DNA of 64,000 nt from JACVRN01 sp036389255 (GCA_036389255.1 DASVQI010000041.1:372001-436000), one strand, 5' to 3'. Counted from the stretch's first letter, positions 50,310 through 59,479 are shown. A program made the numbers and translations. The notes: generated by a model from the letters alone, not told the origin.

Positions 50310-50514
50310 CGCGCCAAAGAATAATCGTTGACTTGAGGACGGATTCTGTTTTAGAAGCCGGCGGGGAAGCCCGTTAAAGTATCCGGCACGATTAGCTACG
50401 ATTTCGTCCCTGAGTAGAGCCTTTTCACTCTCGGAGAGAATCATCGCGCCAGTGGGATTTAACTTTTTGTGAGATAGCAAAACATTCGTAGTCGCGTTAC
50501 AATACCCGGCCAGA

Positions 50515-52434
50515 ATGGAACTATTAAATCAGATTAATTCGCCGGAAGACCTGCGCCGCCTGAAGCCCGAACAGTTGCAGACGGTTGCGGACGAGATTCG
50601 CCAGTACATACTTGAGACGATGGCGCGCATAGGCGGCCACACGGGCGCAAGCCTCGGAGCCGTGGAATTGGCCGTCGCGCTTCATTACGCCTTCGACACG
50701 CCCACAGACCGCGTCGTCTGGGACGTAGGCCATCAGGCTTACGCTCATAAGATTCTGACGGGAAGGCGCGACCAGCTTCCGACCATCAAGCAGTACGGCG
50801 GCCTCTCGCCCTTTCTGCGTCGTGACGAATCCGAGTATGACGTGTTCGGCGCGGGCCACGCCTCCACCTCCATCTCAGCCGCTCTCGGCATGGCCATTGC
50901 GCGCGACCGCAGCAATCAGTCGCATCACGTCTGCGCGGTCATAGGCGACGCTTCACTCGCGGGCGGCATGGCCATGGAAGCCATCAATCAGGCGGGACAT
51001 CTCAAGACTCGACTGATAGTGCTGCTCAATGACAACGAGATGTCTATTGCGCCTGCCGTCGGAGCGCTGACGGGCTACCTGAACCGCATACGCGAGGCGC
51101 ACGGCTACCACCGCTTTAAGGATGAAGTGGAAGGAACGCTGCTGGCGATTCCGGGCCTCGGAGAGCGCCTGCATCACGCGGCCAAGACTATGAAGGACGC
51201 GCTGGCTGCGGCTGTGCTTCCGGGCGCACTGGTCAACGAGCTGGGATTCAAGTACATAGGCTACGTTGACGGCCACAACACGCGCGCACTCGTGGCGGCC
51301 TTGCGCGAAGCGCAGCAGATAAAGGACAGCCCCGTCATCGTCCACGCTCTCACAACCAAGGGCAAGGGCTTTCCGTCTTCCGAGAAGAACTACTACGCGT
51401 GGCACGCCACCGGCCCCTTCGATATACGCACGGGCGAGCCGGTCAAATCCGCTTCCAAGGCTCCGCAGTACACGGCCGTCTTCGGTGACACTCTGTGCGA
51501 GCTTATGGAGAAGGACGAAAAGATTGTGGCGCTGACGGCGGCCATGCCCGACGGCACTGGCATTGACCGTGCGTTGAAGAGGTTCCCCGAGCGCTCCTTT
51601 GACGTAGGCATAGCGGAGCAGCACGCCGTCACCTTCTCAGCCGGAATGGCCTGCGAAGGCTTGAAGCCCGTGGCGGCCATCTACTCCACCTTCCTTCAGC
51701 GCGGCTTCGACCAGCTTATACACGATGTCTGCATACAGAATCTGAACGTGACCTTCGCTCTAGACAGGGCAGGCATAGCGGGGCCGGACGGGCCCACGCA
51801 TCACGGGCTGCTAGACATAGCTTACCTGCGCGCCCAGCCGAACATAGTCCTGATGTCTCCGAAGGACGAGGCGGAGTTGCGCGACATGATGCTGACGGCC
51901 ATAGAGCATGCGGGGCCGGCCGCGCTGCGCTACCCGCGCGGCAACGGCATGGGCGTCCCGATTGACCGCGAGCCGCAGCTACTTGAAATCGGCAAGGGAG
52001 AAATCCTGCGCGACGGCGGCGACATAGGCATAGTTGCTTACGGCTCCATGGTCTATCCCTCTTTGCAGGCTGCTGAGCATCTGGCGACCGAAGGGATAGA
52101 GACGACCGTGGTCAACGCGCGCTTCGTCAAGCCTCTGGACGCGGGGCTTCTGCTCGCGCTGGCGCGCACCAAGCGACTCATCGTCACCGTCGAAGAGGCA
52201 TACCTGGCGGGCGGGTTCGGCTCGGCCGTCATGGAGCTTCTGGAAGAGAACGGGCTGCTGGACAGCGTGCGCGTCGTCCGCATGGGACTTCCCGACCGGC
52301 TGGTCACGCACGGCGACGCGAAGCTGCTGCTGGCGAAGTACGGACTTGACTCCGACGGCATCTACACGCGAGTCAAAGAGAGCATAGAGGTGCTGGACGA
52401 CCGCCGAGCCAAGCGGCAGAAGGTCAGAAGCTGA
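50515..52434 (+). CDS. dxs: 1-deoxy-D-xylulose-5-phosphate synthase
   Basis: A 639-residue thiamine-diphosphate enzyme that condenses pyruvate with glyceraldehyde-3-phosphate, the first step of the MEP isoprenoid pathway. It shows WDVGHQAYAHKILTGRRDQ, the ThDP/Mg segment GDASLAGGMAMEAIN ... NDNEMSI, the catalytic Glu region VGIAEQHAVTFSAGMA, and DRAGIAGPDGPTHHGLLD. The C-terminal transketolase domain is complete. A clean hairpin terminator follows. The gene stands alone. Confidence 0.97.
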   Translation: MELLNQINSPEDLRRLKPEQLQTVADEIRQYILETMARIGGHTGASLGAVELAVALHYAFDTPTDRVVWDVGHQAYAHKILTGRRDQLPTIKQYGGLSPFLRRDESEYDVFGAGHASTSISAALGMAIARDRSNQSHHVCAVIGDASLAGGMAMEAINQAGHLKTRLIVLLNDNEMSIAPAVGALTGYLNRIREAHGYHRFKDEVEGTLLAIPGLGERLHHAAKTMKDALAAAVLPGALVNELGFKYIGYVDGHNTRALVAALREAQQIKDSPVIVHALTTKGKGFPSSEKNYYAWHATGPFDIRTGEPVKSASKAPQYTAVFGDTLCELMEKDEKIVALTAAMPDGTGIDRALKRFPERSFDVGIAEQHAVTFSAGMACEGLKPVAAIYSTFLQRGFDQLIHDVCIQNLNVTFALDRAGIAGPDGPTHHGLLDIAYLRAQPNIVLMSPKDEAELRDMMLTAIEHAGPAALRYPRGNGMGVPIDREPQLLEIGKGEILRDGGDIGIVAYGSMVYPSLQAAEHLATEGIETTVVNARFVKPLDAGLLLALARTKRLIVTVEEAYLAGGFGSAVMELLEENGLLDSVRVVRMGLPDRLVTHGDAKLLLAKYGLDSDGIYTRVKESIEVLDDRRAKRQKVRS

Positions 52435-52452
52435 TTCATCAAGCCTGTTGAG

Positions 52453-52502
52453 AAAGCCGTAGAGGCCCGGAGAAATTAAATTCTCCGGGCCTCTACGGCT
52501 TT
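52453..52502. terminator. Perfect hairpin between dxs and the convergent tricorn gene
   Basis: Exact 22-base arms (52453-52474 and 52481-52502), starting AAAGCCGTAGAGGCCCGG, around a 6-base loop ATTAAA. Confidence 0.9.
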
Positions 52503-52532
52503 CACTTATCCTTACCCTTTGTTAAAGGTGAT

Positions 52533-55500
52533 TCACTGTCTTAGTAGTACGGGCGGCGCGGGGACAGTGACTCGTCTTGGCGGGTTGCGCCTCAACTCAT
52601 CCATCAGGTATTTCACTGCGGCTTCGAGCGTGGGGTCTTCGCCGCGCGCCAGTGCTTCGGGGGTGTCAACTACTTCTACGTCGGGGTCTACGCCGACGCC
52701 TTCAACGGCCCAGCGTCCCTCCGTGTCCATGAAGCGGAAGGTGGGCGGCGTCAGGCTCCCGCCGTCCGCGAGCGGCGGGTTGCCGGAAAGGCCAATCAGA
52801 CCTCCCCACGTTGTCGTGCCGAAGATTCTTCCCAATCCCTGCTCGCGGAAGTAGTAGGGAAGCGCGTCTCCGCCTGAGCCTGCGTAGCCGTTAATCAGCA
52901 TGGCCTTCGGCCCAAGATGAGCGAACGCAGGCGTTGAGGTCGCGCCCGTCCCTCGCCGCGCCCAGTAGCTCAAGGGCTTACGCTCAAGAAGCTCTATCAT
53001 GCGGTCTGGGATGAAGCCGCCGCCGTTGTAGCGGTCGTCTATGATGAGCGCTTCCTTTTTCGTCTGCCGGTAGAAGTTCTTGAAAAGCTCACGATTGCCT
53101 TCGACCGCAGTGTTGGGGACGTGTATGTAGCCGATTCGCCCGCCCGACAGCCTGTCTACAATCGCCTGACGCGCCTGCACCCAATCAAGATAGCGAAGGT
53201 TAGTTTCGCTCTTGACCGGCCTGACGCGCTCATCGCGCGCGCCCGCAGTATCAGGCCGCGAGTTGAGCGTGAGCGTGACTACGCGGTCGCCTTTGCCTTC
53301 CAGTAGCTCATAGAAATTCTTCACGCCGCGCGTGGGGCGTCCGTCAACCGCTAGGATGAAGTCGCCGGTTCTGGCTTTCACGCCCGGCTCGGTGAGCGGC
53401 GAGCGGAAGCTGTCATGCCAGTTTTCGCCCGGAAGGATTTTGGTGATTTTGTAATAGCCCGAAGCGTCGGGCGTAATCTCTGCGCCGAGCAATCCACCGT
53501 CGTTTCGCGCGACTCGCGGCGGGTCGGAGCCGCGCTCCACGTAGATGTGACCGGCCATCAGCTCGCTTCCCATCTCCGTCAGCAGGAAGTTCAGGTCTTC
53601 ACGGTTGGCGACATAGGGCACGAGCTGCTCGTACTTGGCGCGTATCGCGGGCCAGTTCATGCCGTGCATGTTCGGGTCGTAGAACCAATCGCGCATGATG
53701 CGCCAAGCGTCCACGTACTGCTGCCGCCACTCAGCGCGCGGCTCTATCTTCACGGTCATTCCCTCGAACTTGAGAAGGCCCGCGTCCGGCTTTTGTCCCG
53801 GCGTCGCGGGCGCGATGCCAAAATTCTCTCCGGCCTGAAAGATTATCTGCTTGCCGTCGTCCGAGAGGTCGTAGTTTCGGATGCCGTCTATGATGGTCTG
53901 CTCGGCCTTTGCGTTCAGGTTGTAGAGCGCTAGCTTTCCGGGGCCGGAAAGATAGAGCACGCCGTCCTGTGTGGCCGCAAGGCGACGATAGTTGGAAGGC
54001 TGGCCCGGAATGGCGCGCACGCGATTCTCGAAGCCTTCAAAATCAATCTTGACGAGCCCGCCCGCCTGCCTCTCGGCTGGCCTGGCGTCGGGCTGCGGGC
54101 TTGGCTGCGGAGTCGTCGCGGCCTCCGGGCTCGGCTGCGCGCCGGGCTGCGCGGCTCTTGCCCCCTGAGGCGGCGGAGCCTGCGCCGGGTTGGGCGGAGT
54201 CGTCAAAGGCCGCTCGCTTGTCTTGATGCGCTCCTCGTCGCTCGTGGGAAGAAAGAGCGCCGGGCCGTCTGCGGCCAGAAGGCCAACGTAGATGCGCGTC
54301 GGGTTAGTGTAGACGTAGTTGAATTCCCAGCCGCTAAACGTGAGGTTGAAATCACGGTTGGAGAGAAAGTATAGATAGCGCCCCTTCGGGTCAAAGACAG
54401 GCTCCGTGTCGCTGGTCATCCCGCCCGTGAGCCTCTGCGCGCGACGCTCCTGTGTCGAGTAGACCCAAATCTCCGAGAACTGGTTCTCTCCGAGCTTCGT
54501 GTAGGCAATCCAACGACTGTCGGGCGACCAAGTATAGCTGGTGATGTCGTTCGTCGTTGAGTGGTCTACGTCCGTGGTCGCCCCGGTTGCTACCGTCACG
54601 TAGCGCAGTCGCTGCTTCTTGTCGCCGTAGGCAATCATGCTGCTGTCGGGCGACCACTGAAGCGGAAAGCGCCAGATGTCGCCGTCCGTCGTCACGCGCC
54701 GCTCCTGTCCTGTGCCGTCGCTCGGGCGCACGTAGATTTCATACTCGCCCGAACGGTCGCTCAGGTATGCCACCCACCTGCCGTCCGGCGACCACGCGGG
54801 CGCGAGTTCCCGCACGCCCTGCGAGCCCGTGAGGTTGCGAATCTCTCCCTCCTTGGCGGGCGCGGTGAAGACCTCGCCGCGTGCCGCGAAGAGAGCCCTC
54901 GCGCCGCTCGGAGAGAGTGAAAAGGATTCTATGTTCGGCTTGACGTTCCTGAAGTAAGGCACTGTGTCCGGGAAGTCGCCGTAGACTTTGATAGGCACGC
55001 GCTCCTCGCGGCCCCCGTCCGCGCTCAGGCGATAGATGTAGCCGCCAGCTTCATAAACAAGCTGGTCGCCGGATCCGCTAGGCCAGAGCGCGTCGTAGTC
55101 CGAATGATTCGTCACCTTGCGAGTCTTCTTCGTGCGCGTGTTGTAGGCGAAGAGGTTCATCGTCCAGTCCCTGTCCGACAGGTAGTAGATGGTGTCGCCC
55201 AGCCAGACGGGAACCATGTCCTGCGCGCGCGTCGTTGTAATCTGCTCGGACGTGTTGCGCTGTAGGTCGTAAATCCATACGTCGGGCGACTGCCCGCCGC
55301 GATAACGCTTCCAGCCGCGAAACTCGTTCGTGATGGGCGTGAAGGCCACGCGGCTGCCGTCGGGCGAGAAGCTCATGCTACCTGTCTCGGTAATCGGAAG
55401 CGGCTGCTCCGTGCCGCCGTCTATGGAGATGAGATAGGGACGGCTCAAGCGGTTGCTCTGCGCCACGCGGTTCGAGCGAAAGAGCACGCTCTTACCGTCG

Positions 55501-55892
55501 GGCGTCCAGCCCATGACCGCGTTGTCCCAGCCCGCGCGCGGCGGCAAGGGGCCGACGTCGTTGTAGAAGGTGAGCTGTCGCGGCTCGCCTCCTTCCGTAG
55601 AGATGATGTAGACCTGACGGGTGCCGCTATATTCGCCCGAGAAGGCTATCCAGCGCCCGTCGGGTGAAATCTTCGGAAACAGCTCAAGCCCCGGATGAGA
55701 GGTGAGCCTGCGCGCAGTGCCGCCCGCAGATGGCACTGTCCAGATGTCGCCCGCGTAGACGAAAGTTATCAGGTTGCCGTGTATGTCCGGGAATCTGAGA
55801 AGGCGCGCGAGGCCATCGCCTTGCGCGGGCTCGGCTGCGGCCTGTACGGAAGCGAAGAGAACTAGGACGACTAGTATCAGAGACCTGTGCAT
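52533..55892 (-). CDS. Tricorn-type protease (S41 family), exported
   Basis: A 1119-residue protein with a signal peptide (SLILVVLVLFASVQAAA). In order: a first beta-propeller and then a second with WSPDGRWVAYLSDRSGEYEI-like blades, a Pro/Ala/Gln-rich linker near residues 565-615, a C1 helical segment, a PDZ domain (ILAVDGRPTRGVKNFYELL), and the C2 catalytic core. The nucleophile Ser lies in GYAGSGGDAL and a substrate-binding RYNGGGFIPD precedes it. Tricorn degrades oligopeptides; the signal peptide suggests that this one works in the periplasm. AAGGAGC supports the start. Confidence 0.95.
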   Translation of the reverse strand: MHRSLILVVLVLFASVQAAAEPAQGDGLARLLRFPDIHGNLITFVYAGDIWTVPSAGGTARRLTSHPGLELFPKISPDGRWIAFSGEYSGTRQVYIISTEGGEPRQLTFYNDVGPLPPRAGWDNAVMGWTPDGKSVLFRSNRVAQSNRLSRPYLISIDGGTEQPLPITETGSMSFSPDGSRVAFTPITNEFRGWKRYRGGQSPDVWIYDLQRNTSEQITTTRAQDMVPVWLGDTIYYLSDRDWTMNLFAYNTRTKKTRKVTNHSDYDALWPSGSGDQLVYEAGGYIYRLSADGGREERVPIKVYGDFPDTVPYFRNVKPNIESFSLSPSGARALFAARGEVFTAPAKEGEIRNLTGSQGVRELAPAWSPDGRWVAYLSDRSGEYEIYVRPSDGTGQERRVTTDGDIWRFPLQWSPDSSMIAYGDKKQRLRYVTVATGATTDVDHSTTNDITSYTWSPDSRWIAYTKLGENQFSEIWVYSTQERRAQRLTGGMTSDTEPVFDPKGRYLYFLSNRDFNLTFSGWEFNYVYTNPTRIYVGLLAADGPALFLPTSDEERIKTSERPLTTPPNPAQAPPPQGARAAQPGAQPSPEAATTPQPSPQPDARPAERQAGGLVKIDFEGFENRVRAIPGQPSNYRRLAATQDGVLYLSGPGKLALYNLNAKAEQTIIDGIRNYDLSDDGKQIIFQAGENFGIAPATPGQKPDAGLLKFEGMTVKIEPRAEWRQQYVDAWRIMRDWFYDPNMHGMNWPAIRAKYEQLVPYVANREDLNFLLTEMGSELMAGHIYVERGSDPPRVARNDGGLLGAEITPDASGYYKITKILPGENWHDSFRSPLTEPGVKARTGDFILAVDGRPTRGVKNFYELLEGKGDRVVTLTLNSRPDTAGARDERVRPVKSETNLRYLDWVQARQAIVDRLSGGRIGYIHVPNTAVEGNRELFKNFYRQTKKEALIIDDRYNGGGFIPDRMIELLERKPLSYWARRGTGATSTPAFAHLGPKAMLINGYAGSGGDALPYYFREQGLGRIFGTTTWGGLIGLSGNPPLADGGSLTPPTFRFMDTEGRWAVEGVGVDPDVEVVDTPEALARGEDPTLEAAVKYLMDELRRNPPRRVTVPAPPVLLRQ

Positions 55893-56106
55893 TCCTTATA
55901 GCTCCTTAAGAAAAGCATTGAGTGAGAAACTTCAGAGACGGCCACCTGAGCCGGAAGCTGCGCTCTCACAAGGCGCAGCTTCATAAGGCGCGGGCCCGTC
56001 AAATGTAAAGATGGAAATGTCTTTCGAGAATGTTAAGACAGGCTTATTCTAGCCGTCTTTGGCCACGCGCGCCAGAGTGGGAGCGGTTAGCAGTGTCCTA
56101 AATACA

Positions 56107-56204
56107 ACTCTCAGCGCCCCCTCGGCGTCTCTCTGCGGTGAGTAGCCTTTATAGTCATTCACCGCAGAGACGCAGAGAGACGCTGAGACGGGCGCAGAGA
56201 GTTT
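56107..56204. repeat. Intergenic inverted repeat of GCAGAG/CTCTGC words (copy 2)
   Basis: The left arm contains CGTCTCTCTGCGGTGA and the right arm TCACCGCAGAGACGCAGAG. The left arm lacks one 8-base word present in the right. It is the only structure I can support in the 613-base space between the tricorn gene and the next CDS. Confidence 0.75.
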
Positions 56205-56505
56205 TCTAATCAGGAGACGGCCGTAAAATGGAATCAGCATCCGGAAATAACAGAAAGCGCACCTTTCCGGCGCACGCGAGAATGTAAGTTTGCTATACGA
56301 GATCGTTCTGTTATGGGCCTTTCGACGGGTGACTTTCGGGCGTCGGCAGGCATCTAAATTTCAGGCCGGGAGCCCATTTTTAAAGGAAAAACGGCCCCGG
56401 CCGGTGAATTCGCTGACCAAGTGGCCTAAGGTTTGCAACCGGAATTTACAACAGATTCGCAACAATGGGACGTGCGCCCATTTTGAAAAGAGAAATTAGA
56501 AGAAG

Positions 56506-57228
56506 ATGGCAGATAGAAGAAAAATACTTATCCCTGTTGAGCCGGAGACGCCTCACTTCGACGCCGAAGAGACGCTGCTTTCGGCTCGTCCCGTTGTGCC
56601 GATTACGCCCGCAGAGAGCGCGCCAGTCTTTGACCACCCGCAAGCCTCTACGCGCGCGCCCTTATACAGGCACTCTCTATTTCTGCCGCTTCTGGTCATA
56701 GCCGCCGTAGGCATTGGGCTTGCGGCTGGCCTAGCCATCGCGCGCTACCGCTACCTGCAAAGGAGCGCTTCTCCGGTAGTCGCGCAGCCCGCGCAGGCTC
56801 CCGCCGTCAACGACACGCGAACTGCTACCGTGCAGACTCCGAAGAGCAACGAGCAGGCACAGGTTCCCGCGCTGCCGGAAGTGAAGATTGAAGAGAAGAC
56901 TACGGTTGACGATACCCGTGAAGATGACGCGAAGACGGCTACGCCCGGAGCTTCAACGAAAGATGAGGAACGCTCTGCTGATAGAAGCAGCAGAGACAAG
57001 GATAAGGAAGATAACGTCAAGACCAGCACGCCGGTTACGACACGCGAGAGGAAGCGCGCGGACGATGAGCCGGACGAAGTTCAGGACACGCCTCGCGCAC
57101 AGAGGCGCGAGCGCCGCGCGCGCGACCGTAACGAGGACGTAGATGATATTCCTCGTCGCGTAGAACGCGCCAGCGAACAGATAAATCGCATACGCGAAAT
57201 CTTTGAAGGTAGGTCGCAGCGACCCTAA
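56506..57228 (+). CDS. Single-pass membrane protein of unknown function
   Basis: A 240-residue protein with a short cytoplasmic N-terminus, one membrane helix (residues about 63-84, LFLPLLVIAAVGIGLAAGLAIA) and a long, highly charged, low-complexity outer part (DKDKEDNVKTSTPVTTRERK). The start of the protein, ILIPVEPETPHFDAEETLLS, is the only conserved-looking segment. It may be an anchor or cell-envelope scaffold. I do not recognise a family. The ATG follows a weak AGAAGAAG. Confidence 0.7.
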   Translation: MADRRKILIPVEPETPHFDAEETLLSARPVVPITPAESAPVFDHPQASTRAPLYRHSLFLPLLVIAAVGIGLAAGLAIARYRYLQRSASPVVAQPAQAPAVNDTRTATVQTPKSNEQAQVPALPEVKIEEKTTVDDTREDDAKTATPGASTKDEERSADRSSRDKDKEDNVKTSTPVTTRERKRADDEPDEVQDTPRAQRRERRARDRNEDVDDIPRRVERASEQINRIREIFEGRSQRP

Positions 57229-57404
57229 AATCGAAAAAGAGAGCTTGCTCGTCAGACCAGTAAACGACGCGCGGGCTTTCTCTAAAACGAGCACTTTTTT
57301 TAAGAGGCCGGGTAAACCAAAAGTTTCCCGGCCTCGCTCTATTTCCGGCTTAACTGCGCGGCTGGTTTCAACTCTTTCAAAACCTTCTGCTATAAAGTGT
57401 CTCT

Positions 57405-58154
57405 GTGAAGATGAAGCGCGAGCGTATAGACAAGCTTCTGGTCGAGCGCGGGCTCGCGGAATCTCGCACGAAGGCGCAGGCGATGGTGATGGCCGGAGTC
57501 GTGCTGGCTGACGAGCAGCGCGTAGAGAAGTCTTCGGAGAGCTTTCCGCCCGGCGTTTCGATTCGTGTCAAAGGGGCGGGTGATGCCGCCGCGCGATACG
57601 TTGGGCGCGGCGGGCTGAAACTTGAAGCGGCGCTGCGAGAGTTCAGCGTGAAAGTCGAAGGGCTTGTCTGTCTGGATGTAGGAGCCTCCACAGGAGGCTT
57701 CACGGACTGCCTCTTGCAGCACGGCGCGCGCCGTGTGGTCGCGGTTGACGTGGGCCACAACCAGCTAGACTGGCGCATACGGCAGGACGAGAGGGTCGAA
57801 GCCAGAGAAGGCGTCAACGCGCGTTACCTGAAGCCGGAAGATTTTTCAGAAAGGTTCGACCTGGCTGTGATGGATGTTTCGTTCATCTCCGCTACCAAAG
57901 TGATTCCCGCAATCGTTCCCCTGTTGACCGAGCGCGGGCGATTCATTACCCTCATCAAACCGCAGTTCGAAGTAGGAAAGGGAGAAGTAGGAAAGGGCGG
58001 CATAGTCTCCGACCCGGAGAAACATGCGCGCGTCATAGCGGAAGTCAACAGCGCGGCGGAAGCCTGCGGCCTGCGCGCGCGCGGGCTTATCACTTCACCC
58101 ATAACCGGAGCGGACGGGAACGTCGAGTTCCTTGCGCTCTACGAAAAAAGCTGA
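57405..58154 (+). CDS. tlyA: TlyA-family rRNA methyltransferase / S4-domain protein
   Basis: A 249-residue protein with an N-terminal S4 RNA-binding domain (ERIDKLLVERGLAESRTKAQ) and an FtsJ/RrmJ-like methyltransferase domain with the SAM loop CLDVGASTGGFTDCLLQ and AVMDVSFIS. TlyA proteins 2'-O-methylate cytidines of 16S and 23S rRNA. It begins at GTG 57405, or two codons later at ATG. Its stop overlaps the start of the next gene (TGATG), so the two are translationally coupled. Confidence 0.93.
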   Translation: MKMKRERIDKLLVERGLAESRTKAQAMVMAGVVLADEQRVEKSSESFPPGVSIRVKGAGDAAARYVGRGGLKLEAALREFSVKVEGLVCLDVGASTGGFTDCLLQHGARRVVAVDVGHNQLDWRIRQDERVEAREGVNARYLKPEDFSERFDLAVMDVSFISATKVIPAIVPLLTERGRFITLIKPQFEVGKGEVGKGGIVSDPEKHARVIAEVNSAAEACGLRARGLITSPITGADGNVEFLALYEKS

Positions 58155-58834
58155 TGAATCGTCTTCCGGAACAGGCTGCTCTGGCAAAGTTACAGCGTCT
58201 GAAGACCTCTTATCAAACGAGCATACTGCGCGACTACGAGCAGGCCGCAGAAGATTGCCGCACGTGCCAGACGCCCGGCGCGTGCTGTCTCGACGCGCAC
58301 TTCGTAAACGTACACATCACACGGCTCGAAGCCGTAGCCATACGCGAAACCATAGAGCGCACGCCGCGTCTCTCCGAAGAGGAGAAACGAGAGGTCTACC
58401 TGCGGGCCGGAAGGGCCGTCACTCGCTACGGCTTACGCACTTCCGGCGACACGTTCGCGCAGACCTTCGCGTGCCCTCTATACGTTGCGCGCTTCGGTTG
58501 TCTAGTGCATAGGCGAGCGAAGCCCGCGCCCTGTATCCAGCACGCCTGCTACGTTAACTGGGAAGATTTGCCTCCCGACACTCTGCAAGCGCGCGTGGAG
58601 CATCGCGTGGAAGAATTGAACACGGAAGTTTACGGCGCGGCCTGGGGCTGGCTGCCGTTGCCGCTCTGGTTGAAGCTTTTAGACCCGCTCGGGGACGGCT
58701 CGGAACTGCAAAGCTTGATTCGTGAATGGAGCACGCGGCGCGTGAAACAGGAAAGCAACTCGAATCATCACACGCGAAGAAAAAATTTTCTCACGCGCAA
58801 CAAAAAAGTTAGAAGCTTGCCTGTCATCAATTAG
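58154..58834 (+). CDS. YkgJ-type cysteine-cluster protein
   Basis: A 226-residue protein. The N-terminal cysteines CRTCQTPGACCLDAHFVNV and the later set FACPLY, GCLVHRR and PCIQHACY follow the pattern of YkgJ/Fli-B-like zinc or iron-chelating domains. The C-terminal 35 residues are basic and low in complexity. Translation is coupled to tlyA. The family's function is not well defined; a link to rRNA modification here is suggested only by coupling. Confidence 0.78.
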   Translation: MNRLPEQAALAKLQRLKTSYQTSILRDYEQAAEDCRTCQTPGACCLDAHFVNVHITRLEAVAIRETIERTPRLSEEEKREVYLRAGRAVTRYGLRTSGDTFAQTFACPLYVARFGCLVHRRAKPAPCIQHACYVNWEDLPPDTLQARVEHRVEELNTEVYGAAWGWLPLPLWLKLLDPLGDGSELQSLIREWSTRRVKQESNSNHHTRRKNFLTRNKKVRSLPVIN

Positions 58835-58838
58835 AGAC

Positions 58839-58873
58839 TTTTCCACAACCTTTTCCACAGGCGTTGTGGAAAA
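58839..58873. promoter_or_regulatory. Cluster of three DnaA-box-like nonamers
   Basis: TTTTCCACA occurs at 58839-58847 and 58851-58859, and inverted (TGTGGAAAA) at 58865-58873. Each differs by one base from TTATCCACA. The outer two also form a 13-base inverted repeat, so a simple terminator for the upstream gene is an alternative. Confidence 0.5.
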
Positions 58874-58901
58874 GTCGGGCGATAGTTAAAGTATTTTCTG
58901 C

Positions 58902-58930
58902 TTGACTCATTGAGAACCGCAGCGTATAAC
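58902..58930 (+). promoter_or_regulatory. Predicted sigma70-type promoter of the ~540-nt RNA
   Basis: TTGACT (58902-58907), a 17-base spacer and TATAAC (58925-58930). It predicts a start near 58937. Confidence 0.85.
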
Positions 58931-58936
58931 CCTCCC

Positions 58937-59479
58937 CACGTTGCAGGTGCTTACGGGCCTTGCGACCGATGTGAGGAACGGCGAGCGGCGTGGCGACGCG
59001 TCGTTTGAGAGAGGCGACAGGCGGATTTAGTCGCATCTATTGACGCCTCGCGTCGAAGCCGAAAGGCTTGAGCCACAGGAGGGTTGAAAAATCTTCCTTG
59101 GGCCATCTGGATAAAAACAGGTGGCGCTCCTTCGGAAAGGAACCACCGGAGGCAGTGCTGAAAGTCGCTTAAGAGCTTTCGGGTTCTTAAGCCTCGTTGC
59201 CGGGATTCGTAACCGGCGGTGGAGGAAAGCCACCACAACAAAAACCTAAGGGCACTGCGCTTACGAGGCGCAACGATTCATTCCTTCAGGCTTGAATCGG
59301 GTGCTGACCGGATTGGAACTGACCGCCAGTCTTCCCTAGTCCGGTATATAAATGAGGCAGCAGGCTGCGTGTACATGCGCCCGTTGCCGTTCCCCTGAGT
59401 CGCCTTCGGGCGATTCAGACGGAATCAGAGATTGCGCTGCTTTCGGCTTCGGCTTGGGAGCAGCGCAATTTCGTTTTTT
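58937..59479 (+). ncRNA. Large structured noncoding RNA of unknown class
   Basis: Between a near-consensus promoter and a strong terminator lie about 540 bases with no plus-strand ORF of note. Many short hairpins can be drawn by eye: AAGCC-GAAA-GGCTT, GGTGG...CCACC around CTCCTTCGGAAAGGA, CTTAAGA...TTCTTAAG, GCCGG-GATTCGTAA-CCGGC, GGTGG-AGGAAAG-CCACC, TGCGC-TTACGA-GGCGCA, GATTCA...TGAATC and GAGTCGCC-TTCG-GGCGATTC. I looked for the conserved motifs of RNase P RNA, tmRNA, SRP RNA and 6S RNA and did not find them. The class is unknown. Confidence 0.7.
59431..59479 (+). terminator. Rho-independent terminator of the ~540-nt RNA
   Basis: Arms ATTGCGCTGCT (59431-59441) and AGCAGCGCAAT (59459-59469), then TTCGTTTTTT. 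The following 262 bases up to the TPR-CHAT start hold no other supported feature. Confidence 0.92.

Noticed and set aside
50289..50480. Minus-strand 63-residue ORF before dxs with a protein-like segment (SESEKALLRDEIVANRAGYF)
   Set aside because: Its 3' end runs through the arsI terminator hairpin, it has no Shine-Dalgarno, and it faces no partner. It could be a gene remnant, but support is too thin.
58937..59479. RNase P RNA, tmRNA, SRP RNA or 6S RNA
   Set aside because: The hallmark motifs (GAGGAAAGTCC with ACAGAA...GGC, tmRNA tRNA-like ends and tag ORF, GGAAGGAAGCAGC, 6S bubble) were not found on reading the sequence. A covariance search could still overturn this.
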